12,625 nt of DNA, from NCBI GenBank assembly GCA_024223125.1, contig JAAEOP010000712.1, positions 1-12,625 on the forward strand, read 5' to 3'. The position numbers were made by a program, and so were the translations under genes. Of the stretch, positions 7,417 through 12,625 are shown one piece after another. Source of the DNA: Chloroflexota bacterium. Lineage in GTDB: Bacteria; Chloroflexota; Anaerolineae; Promineifilales; Promineifilaceae. Within the stretch, counting starts at the first letter, position 1; every line of letters starts with the position of its first letter. Under the pieces are notes generated by a model that was not told the DNA's origin, made no database searches, and saw nothing but the letters and a program-made list of their open reading frames with translations.

Positions 7417-9258
7417 ATGGAGACACAAATTTCTATACCGACACCAAGTGCCGATGAGGAAATCAAGGAGCTTCTTTATGAAACCGGCAAAGACGCTCTG
7501 CATGATGGAAACCTTAAAGAAGCAATTACGCAATTTGAAGAATTGTTAGAGCTAGATGGTCAGTACCGTGACACGCGTTTGCTTTTACAGCAAGCCCAAG
7601 CTCAAGCCCTGTATAAAGTGGGCAAAGCAGCTTTTGAGCAAGGTCATTGGGCAGAAGCAATCAAACAATTTGAATCGCTTCTGCACCTGGAAGCCAATTA
7701 TTCTAACACCCGTTCTTTATTACAGCAGGCTAAAATACGTAAGTTGTTGACTGAAAAGGGCTTGATATTTGCTGCTGCCGGCATTGTTATTGTATTGGGT
7801 TTATGTGGGGTCATCGGTATTACAGGGGGCTGGTTCGCCTTCTCTGCTGATGATACGCCAACCCCAACCGAAACTCAAATCGCTGGGGTTACGGATATCC
7901 CTGCTACCTCGGAGCCGGATACACCATCTCCCACAACTGAATCCACCAGTGAACCCACTGTTGAGTCTACTCAAGAACCTACTCAGGAACCCACAACCGA
8001 ACCTACCGGAGAGATCACACAAGAACCTACTCAGGAACCCACTACTGAGCCCACTGCTGAGTCTACTCAGGAACCCGCTGCTCAACCTACTCAAGAATCC
8101 CCCGCTTCTCCGACCAATTTTCAGGTTTCCGAGACCACAGACACCGGTCTTACCCTTAATTGGACCAATCCCACCAACAACTACACGCAGATCATTTTGC
8201 AGCAAGATGGCGCCGTCATTGCTGAATTGCCGCCGGAAAGCCGAAGTTATACTATAGATGGCTTGACTTGTGGCCAGGCATTAAACTTCTCTATCATCAC
8301 CCTCAATGATGCAGGGCAGTCTGAACCGACTCAACTTAGAGCCCAAACGGCTGATTGTTCGGTCTCATCTCCACCCGCATCACCACCCACAGGTAAAATC
8401 GCTGTGCCCGTCTACCAAAACGGAATGTACAACATCTACCTGGCCGAAGCTAAAAATAACTGGACGTCAAAACTGCTCTTTAAACGGGCCAGTCAACCCA
8501 CCTTTTCTAATGATGGTCAAAGTATGGTTATCCATTCCTGGGTTGACAAAGACCGAGGCAAAGAACTAATCTACTTCTCAGATTTTACTAACGCTGCCAT
8601 CTTCCAAAAAATAACTAATCGCATAGAAAATGCTCATCCCAGTTTTAACCAACAGGGTAATGAGATTGTCTATCACAGCCGGCAGGAAGGCATAAATAGA
8701 GATGCCATTCTTATCAGAATGAACCTCAGTTCAGACCTTACAGATGCATCACAGATAAAGTTACCGGGAGAAGGAACTAACCCTGATTGGCTGGGAGAAA
8801 ACATCATTTTTTACAAATCCTTCCCTGATGCCGGACTTTATATTATTGATCAAAATGGTGGGGGTAATAATAAACCAATCCTAAAAACAGGCAAAACTGT
8901 ACCCGCCGCTGCGCCGGATGGTGACACTGTTGCCATTTCTATGAAACGAGACGGTGGGAACAACCACTGGCAAGTGTTTACCTTTTCTGCAAGCCAAGGA
9001 GAAGGCAGCTTGGTCCAACTTACCTCAACGGACAATTCAGACAATTATCTTCCCACCTGGTCGCCTGATGGTCAGCACATTGCGTTCGCTTCAAATCGAG
9101 AAGGGGTGTGGGCCGTATGGGTGATGAATGCCGACGGCACAAATCAGCGCAAGCTGTTTGACCTTCCCGGTTCCGTTGACGGGATCATATCAGACGTAAA
9201 TGTCGATCCATCCCTCTCCTTTGGCTGGTTCGAGGAACGGATGGCCTGGGCGCCGTAA
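7417..9258 (+). CDS. Membrane protein: TPR-like repeats, TM helix, fibronectin III domain, TolB-like propeller
   Basis: The 613-residue product begins with two TPR-like repeats (residues 17-105) of the same type as in the TIR-CHAT protein (GKAAFEQGHWAEAIKQFESL). The basic stretch KIRKLLTEK precedes one membrane helix (115-142), which by the positive-inside rule puts the repeats in the cytoplasm. A T/E/P stalk (146-230) follows, then a fibronectin type III domain (about 231-312) and a TolB/PD40 propeller (326-613; for example PTWSPDGQHIAFAS and VMNADGTNQRKL). The C-terminus is paralogous to that of the 433 product. The RBS AAGGGA (7401-7406) lies 10 nt before the ATG. The gap of 21 nt after the TIR-CHAT stop suggests one transcript and a shared task. 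I infer a transmembrane sensor that recruits the TIR-CHAT protein through its repeats. The ligand is unknown. No clear terminator follows. Confidence 0.87.
   Translation: METQISIPTPSADEEIKELLYETGKDALHDGNLKEAITQFEELLELDGQYRDTRLLLQQAQAQALYKVGKAAFEQGHWAEAIKQFESLLHLEANYSNTRSLLQQAKIRKLLTEKGLIFAAAGIVIVLGLCGVIGITGGWFAFSADDTPTPTETQIAGVTDIPATSEPDTPSPTTESTSEPTVESTQEPTQEPTTEPTGEITQEPTQEPTTEPTAESTQEPAAQPTQESPASPTNFQVSETTDTGLTLNWTNPTNNYTQIILQQDGAVIAELPPESRSYTIDGLTCGQALNFSIITLNDAGQSEPTQLRAQTADCSVSSPPASPPTGKIAVPVYQNGMYNIYLAEAKNNWTSKLLFKRASQPTFSNDGQSMVIHSWVDKDRGKELIYFSDFTNAAIFQKITNRIENAHPSFNQQGNEIVYHSRQEGINRDAILIRMNLSSDLTDASQIKLPGEGTNPDWLGENIIFYKSFPDAGLYIIDQNGGGNNKPILKTGKTVPAAAPDGDTVAISMKRDGGNNHWQVFTFSASQGEGSLVQLTSTDNSDNYLPTWSPDGQHIAFASNREGVWAVWVMNADGTNQRKLFDLPGSVDGIISDVNVDPSLSFGWFEERMAWAP
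7942..8103 (+). repeat. In-gene tandem repeats coding the T/E/P stalk
   Basis: Imperfect 12-nt units (ACTCAGGAACCC-like) encode TQEPTQEPTTEPT in the stalk. An exact 23-nt copy pair occurs at 7972-7994 and 8020-8042, 48 nt apart, pointing to a fairly recent duplication and possible length variation between strains. Confidence 0.8.
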
Positions 9259-9337
9259 AAATATTCAACCCAATCTCAAGGCCGAAGCGACAGCCCCAGA
9301 GGTTGTACCAAGCCAAGCTCAGACAGTGTACCGTTGA

Positions 9338-9477
9338 TTTAAATTGGTGACGCTATCCTTACAAGAAGAGGCAAACAAGGAGTTGGTTGAATTCAACGCC
9401 ACCAAAGATAATTCTTCTCCATTGTCGCTCATGATTTGAAGTCGCCCTCTAATCCTTTACTGGGCAATTTTGATTGA
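9338..9477 (+). pseudogene. Histidine kinase remnant with H-box, frameshifted
   Basis: From 9338 the frame reads LVTLSLQEEANKELVEFN (from 9344) and then ATKDN. After GAT (9407-9409) two stray bases shift the frame, and 9412-9474 reads FFSIVAHDLKSPSNPLLGN and then FD, before TGA at 9475. Joined, this is the linker and H-box of a HisKA sensor kinase (families with ELNATKDKFFSIIAHDLKNPF-like sequence). The phospho-acceptor His codon is 9430-9432. A stop (9335-9337) precedes it in frame, and no ATP-binding domain follows. Only about 45 codons survive, so it is non-functional debris. The open stretch just upstream (9260-9334) is in the same frame but is not recognisable. Confidence 0.78.
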
Positions 9478-9517
9478 CAATACACCGTCGAGGTTATGGT
9501 TCCCCAACTTCCAAGCC

Positions 9518-9544
9518 TTGTAGTTGCAGGGTTTGCCCCTACAA
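9518..9544. repeat. Small intergenic hairpin (TTGTAG...CTACAA)
   Basis: TTGTAG (9518-9523) pairs with CTACAA (9539-9544), with GGG (9529-9531) and CCC (9536-9538) pairing inside it. It resembles the short GC-rich palindromes scattered between genes in many filamentous bacteria. It abuts and partly overlaps the left flank of the MITE-like element. Confidence 0.5.
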
Positions 9545-9548
9545 AAAA

Positions 9549-9740
9549 GGGCGCATGTACTCGTTGGGGAGGAGGCATATGTTTGGGATTTCTGGCAGCA
9601 CATATCATTTCGAATGGAGCGTAGCGGAATGAGAAATCCCCCAAGACGTTGATTTTAAGCAGAGTCTATAGGGATTTCTCGCTCATTCTTCGCTCGAAAT
9701 GACATGCTAGAAGAAGCCCCTCCGCCCTTTACATGCGCCC
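9549..9740. mobile_element. MITE-like element, 192 bp, with 11-bp inverted ends and 9-bp flanking repeats
   Basis: The ends are a perfect inverted pair, GGGCGCATGTA (9549-9559) and TACATGCGCCC (9730-9740). Immediately outside both ends is the same 9-mer TACAAAAAA (9540-9548 and 9741-9749), as expected of a target-site duplication. Inside is a second nested palindrome: TCATTTCGA/TCGAAATGA (9605-9613 and 9694-9702) and GAGAAATCCC/GGGATTTCTC (9631-9640 and 9671-9680). No transposase is encoded, so it would have been moved in trans. It could instead be a composite of two dispersed hairpins. The only open frame across it looks random. Confidence 0.65.
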
Positions 9741-9767
9741 TACAAAAAACATATAGCTCGTACTAAC

Positions 9768-9790
9768 GCGGCCTTTTTCCGACAGGCCGC
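9768..9790 (-). terminator. Hairpin just after the transporter stop codon
   Basis: GCGGCCT (9768-9774) and AGGCCGC (9784-9790) form a 7-bp GC-rich stem with a 9-nt loop. Its right arm touches the stop codon (9790-9792) of the minus-strand gene. On that strand it is followed by GTTAGT rather than a T run, so it is at best a weak intrinsic terminator or a 3' stabilising hairpin. Confidence 0.5.
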
Positions 9791-12465
9791 TAGGGAACAT
9801 ACGGAGCGGTGAGAATATCCAACGGCCATACTACCTCGAAGTTGCCGTCTTGAATTTGCAGTACCTGAGTGCGAACCCCATTTTGTCGCTCAAACTCATC
9901 GTAACTGGCAAACTTAACCGGCCCAAACGGGGTATCCATAACGGTGTTGTTCAACGCCGTGCGGATGTCTGCCGGGCTAAAGGACTCGGCGCGGACCAGG
10001 GCGTCGGCGGCTACCAGCAATGCGGAGTAAGCTTCGGCTCCGTGGTAGTCGGGAATGGCCGAGTAGGTTTCTACGTATTGGTCATAATATTCCTGCGCGC
10101 CGGAGTAAGGGAGCTGGCTGGACCACAGGCTGGCCGTCGTCAAACCGTTGGCCGCTTCGCCGGCAGCGGTCACAAAGTCAGGGTGGGCAAAGCCAAACGC
10201 GCCGCCACTGAAATCCGACTCAATCCCCAACTCGCGGATGGTCTGCACCAAGACGATGCTGTCGGACAGCGAGGCGATCATGTAGATGATGTCCGGTGGG
10301 CTTTCGGCCAGCGGCGATAACGTGGCGCGCAGTTGGGACGGGACGGAACCGGGATCATATTGGATCAACGTGCTCGACTCGATCCCGTTATTTCCCAGAA
10401 ACTCTAGCATGCTGGTCGCGCCGTCAATGCCTAAAATCGTACTTTCGTGGACGATGGCTACGCTTTTGGGCCGGACTTCTTTTTGCCACAAATCTTCCAG
10501 GCTGGTGGTATACTCGCTCACGGGCGGGCTGAGCCGGTACACATTCCGCCAACCGGCCTGGGTAATGCGGTCGGCGGCGGCGGTAGAGATCAGAAACGGC
10601 AGATCGCGGATGTTGGATTCGCTGGACATGGCGTAGGTGGGGTCGCTTCTAAAACCGCCTACCAGCATTACGGCTTTAGCATTTACGGCTAAATCCTCGA
10701 CCAATGCTCTGGCGTTGTCCGGGTTTTCTTCATTGTCGCCGTACACCAGCAGCACCGGCCGGCCATTAATGCCGCCCTCTGCGTTAATTCTTTCTGCGGC
10801 CATGGCAAACGAGTTTTTCATCATCAGCGCGGTTTCTGAAGAGTTACCGGAAAGCGGCAGTGGTACGCCGATAACCACCGGCGGCTGGTCGTCAGATGTG
10901 GGGGCGATGGTTTCCGGCTCCGGTTCGGCGGGGGTAAGTTTGGCCCATTCCGGCTGCACACCCGGTGTAATATCGAACACAATGGTGCCCCACAGGAAAA
11001 ATATACCGGTGACCAGGACTATACCAATAAAGTTGAGAAAAAGGCCGGCCCTAACCATTTCACCAATCCTCACCCGCTCACTGCCAAACACAATGGCGTT
11101 GGGCGGCGTGGCCACGGGCATCATAAAGGCACACGAGGCCGACAGCGTGGCTGGGATCATCAACAGCAGCGGGTTTTCACCAATTGCAACTGCCAGCGAA
11201 CCTAAAATCGGCAAAATCATTTGTGTGGTCGCCGTATTAGACGTTAATTCAGTCATAAAGGTCATCGACAGGTTGATCATACCAACCATAACCAGCGGTG
11301 AAAAAACGGCTAATCCGGCCAACTGGCCGCCCAAATAATCGGCCAGCCCGCTCACCTGAAAACCTTTAGCCAGGGCAAACCCGCCGCCAAACAAGATAAT
11401 CACCGCCCAGGGCAGGCTTCTGAAGACGGTTACATCAACAAGGGTAGAGCTTTTGGACCGGGCCTCCGGGCTGCGGGTGGGGATAAAAAAGAGCAGCATG
11501 GCCATGATCATGGCCACCGTGCCGTCATCCACGCTGATGTCGCCCAACAAGTTTGACCAGCCAGGAATGGTGAACCCGCCCAAGGTGATATCTTTTCTAA
11601 AAACCCACAGTAAGGCGGTGATGATAAAAACGGTCAGCACTACTCTTTCTTCAAAACTGGTTTTCCCCAGTTCTTTGTACTCCTGCTTAACGATCTCTCG
11701 ATCAACTTTTAAATGCGCCGCCGGCCGATAGAGAACTTTGGTCAACACCAGCCAGGTAACCAGGATCATAGCCAGCGACAAAGGCAGCGCCATAATGAAC
11801 CAGTTGCCGAAGGAAACCCCCGGCCCTTCCGGAAAGCTCAGTTCGAACACCCGCTGAAAGACCAGGTTGGGCGGGGTGCCGACCAGGGTTGCCATCCCCC
11901 CCATTGAAGCGGCATAGGCAATGCCCAACATCAGCGCCACGGAAAACTTGTGCGAGTCACTTTTTCCAAACTCCTCTTCCATTTTCAGGATAATCGACAA
12001 GCCTACCGGCAGCATCATGACCGTTGTAGCCGTGTTAGATATCCACATTGAAAGAAAAGCCGAGGCGGCCATAAATCCCATCACCAGCCGGGCCGGGCCG
12101 CCGCCCACCGTGCGAATGACCAACAGCGCAATCCGTTTATGCAGGTTCCATTTTTCCATAGCCAGAGCAATGATAAAACCACCGATGAACAGAAAGATTG
12201 TGCTGTTAAAATAAAGTGGGGCCGTAGCCTTGGGCGTCATAATGCCCAGCAGCGGGAACAGAACAATGGGCAACATCGATGTAGCTGCCAGTGGAATGGC
12301 CTCCGTTACCCACCAGACGGCCATCAGCACGGCTACGGCGGCCATGCTGGTAACCAGCGGCACTTCCGGGTCAAGATTTAGCGATAATGTTGCAAAAAAC
12401 AGGATCGGCCCTAATACTAATCCAACAAGTTGTACTGTGCTTCGGCTTTGAACTGTGGCGGTCAT
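9790..12465 (-). CDS. SLC13/DASS transporter fused to a LivJ/LivK-type solute-binding domain
   Basis: This 891-residue protein has two complete modules. Residues 1-500 are a divalent anion:Na+ symporter-type permease with many membrane helices and both family signatures: SNTATT at 143-148 with GTPPN at 196-200, and SNTATT at 409-414 with ATPPN at 452-456. These build the Na+ and carboxylate sites in the known family. A P/E/T-rich linker (about 505-530) leads to residues 530-891, a type 1 periplasmic binding fold (Peripla_BP_6), with VVIGVPLPLSG, RINAEGGINGRPV and DNEENPDNA. The DASS C-terminus lies outside the cell, so the binding domain would face outward. Its own signal peptide is absent, as expected for a fusion. 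The likely substrate is a carboxylate or amino acid, not determinable here. AGAGGAGA (12471-12478) lies 5 nt before the ATG. The gene stands alone, convergent to the TIR-CHAT locus. Confidence 0.92.
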   Translation of the reverse strand: MTATVQSRSTVQLVGLVLGPILFFATLSLNLDPEVPLVTSMAAVAVLMAVWWVTEAIPLAATSMLPIVLFPLLGIMTPKATAPLYFNSTIFLFIGGFIIALAMEKWNLHKRIALLVIRTVGGGPARLVMGFMAASAFLSMWISNTATTVMMLPVGLSIILKMEEEFGKSDSHKFSVALMLGIAYAASMGGMATLVGTPPNLVFQRVFELSFPEGPGVSFGNWFIMALPLSLAMILVTWLVLTKVLYRPAAHLKVDREIVKQEYKELGKTSFEERVVLTVFIITALLWVFRKDITLGGFTIPGWSNLLGDISVDDGTVAMIMAMLLFFIPTRSPEARSKSSTLVDVTVFRSLPWAVIILFGGGFALAKGFQVSGLADYLGGQLAGLAVFSPLVMVGMINLSMTFMTELTSNTATTQMILPILGSLAVAIGENPLLLMIPATLSASCAFMMPVATPPNAIVFGSERVRIGEMVRAGLFLNFIGIVLVTGIFFLWGTIVFDITPGVQPEWAKLTPAEPEPETIAPTSDDQPPVVIGVPLPLSGNSSETALMMKNSFAMAAERINAEGGINGRPVLLVYGDNEENPDNARALVEDLAVNAKAVMLVGGFRSDPTYAMSSESNIRDLPFLISTAAADRITQAGWRNVYRLSPPVSEYTTSLEDLWQKEVRPKSVAIVHESTILGIDGATSMLEFLGNNGIESSTLIQYDPGSVPSQLRATLSPLAESPPDIIYMIASLSDSIVLVQTIRELGIESDFSGGAFGFAHPDFVTAAGEAANGLTTASLWSSQLPYSGAQEYYDQYVETYSAIPDYHGAEAYSALLVAADALVRAESFSPADIRTALNNTVMDTPFGPVKFASYDEFERQNGVRTQVLQIQDGNFEVVWPLDILTAPYVP

Positions 12466-12470
12466 TGCTA

Positions 12471-12478
12471 TCTCCTCT
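12471..12478 (-). promoter_or_regulatory. Ribosome binding site of the transporter fusion
   Basis: Read on the minus strand this is AGAGGAGA, 5 nt before the ATG at 12465-12463. It is a near-ideal Shine-Dalgarno sequence and fixes the start of the gene. I saw no convincing -35/-10 pair between it and the palindrome at 12517. Confidence 0.8.
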
Positions 12479-12516
12479 ACTTAGTACTACAACGAGACTT
12501 TGAAATAACGGAGGCA

Positions 12517-12613
12517 AGAAACCGGGTTTTTTACAAGTTCATCGGCAAATCTGCTGATATTCCAGAATTAATTTGCCGGTCAAACCAATTTGATTACGAA
12601 AAACCCGGTTTCT
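12517..12613. repeat. 97-bp palindromic intergenic element with 15-bp inverted ends
   Basis: AGAAACCGGGTTTTT (12517-12531) and AAAAACCCGGTTTCT (12599-12613) are perfect inverted repeats. A second perfect pair, CGGCAAAT (12543-12550) and ATTTGCCG (12571-12578), is nested inside, so the single strand folds into one long interrupted hairpin. AGAAACCGGGTTT-type palindromes are common dispersed repeats in cyanobacteria and, to my knowledge, Chloroflexota. No target duplication was seen next to it. It sits 52 bp upstream of the transporter ATG and may separate or carry its promoter. Confidence 0.75.
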
Positions 12614-12625
12614 AAAGCGAAGTCT

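Noticed and set aside
9259..9337. Continuation of the histidine kinase remnant upstream
   Set aside because: It is open in the same frame from 9260 to a stop at 9335, but the 25 codons show no kinase feature, so they are left out of the pseudogene.
9429..9644. 71-codon minus-strand open frame in the intergenic region
   Set aside because: It crosses the kinase remnant, a hairpin and the MITE-like element, and the predicted peptide looks random.
10637..11338. 233-codon open frame on the plus strand inside the transporter gene
   Set aside because: It is antisense to membrane helices of the DASS module, whose two SNTATT signatures establish the coding strand.

Overview
The window looks like a chromosomal segment of a Chloroflexota (Anaerolineae-like) bacterium. 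This is an inference from style: very long P/E/T-rich linkers next to single membrane anchors, TolB/PD40-type propellers, a TIR-CHAT protein with a huge helical repeat array, and many dispersed intergenic hairpins. No marker gene is present to fix the lineage.

Left edge (1-360): the 3' part of a group I intron (P7, P8 and P9-like hairpins) followed by the 3' half of a tRNA with anticodon CAU, most like the AUA-reading tRNA-Ile2. A strong terminator follows. A promoter-like site and a second strong terminator then delimit a possible small RNA or leader of about 150 nt.

Centre (433-9258, + strand): three genes. The first encodes a single-pass membrane protein with a SHOCT-like cytoplasmic head, two Pro-rich linkers and a TolB-like propeller. 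After a hairpin-rich spacer comes a 1708-residue TIR-CHAT caspase-like protein with about 20 TPR-like repeats. A third gene 21 nt downstream encodes two repeats of the same TPR-like type, a membrane helix, a T/E/P linker, a fibronectin III domain and a propeller paralogous to that of the first protein. I infer a membrane-coupled signalling or cell-suicide module: the propeller proteins would sense the outside or the envelope, and the TIR-CHAT protein would be the cytosolic effector. Its CHAT His/Cys dyad is intact, but the TIR domain seems to lack the NADase glutamate.

9259-9790: no intact gene. It holds a frameshifted scrap of a histidine kinase that still shows the H-box, a small hairpin, and a MITE-like element of 192 bp with 11-bp inverted ends flanked exactly by 9-bp direct repeats.

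Right (9790-12465, - strand): one gene encoding an unusual fusion of a complete SLC13/DASS sodium-carboxylate-type transporter with a complete LivJ/LivK-type solute-binding domain at its C-terminus. Upstream of it (12517-12613) is a palindromic intergenic element with perfect 15-bp inverted ends. The two most unusual items are the TIR-CHAT/propeller locus and the DASS-binding-protein fusion.
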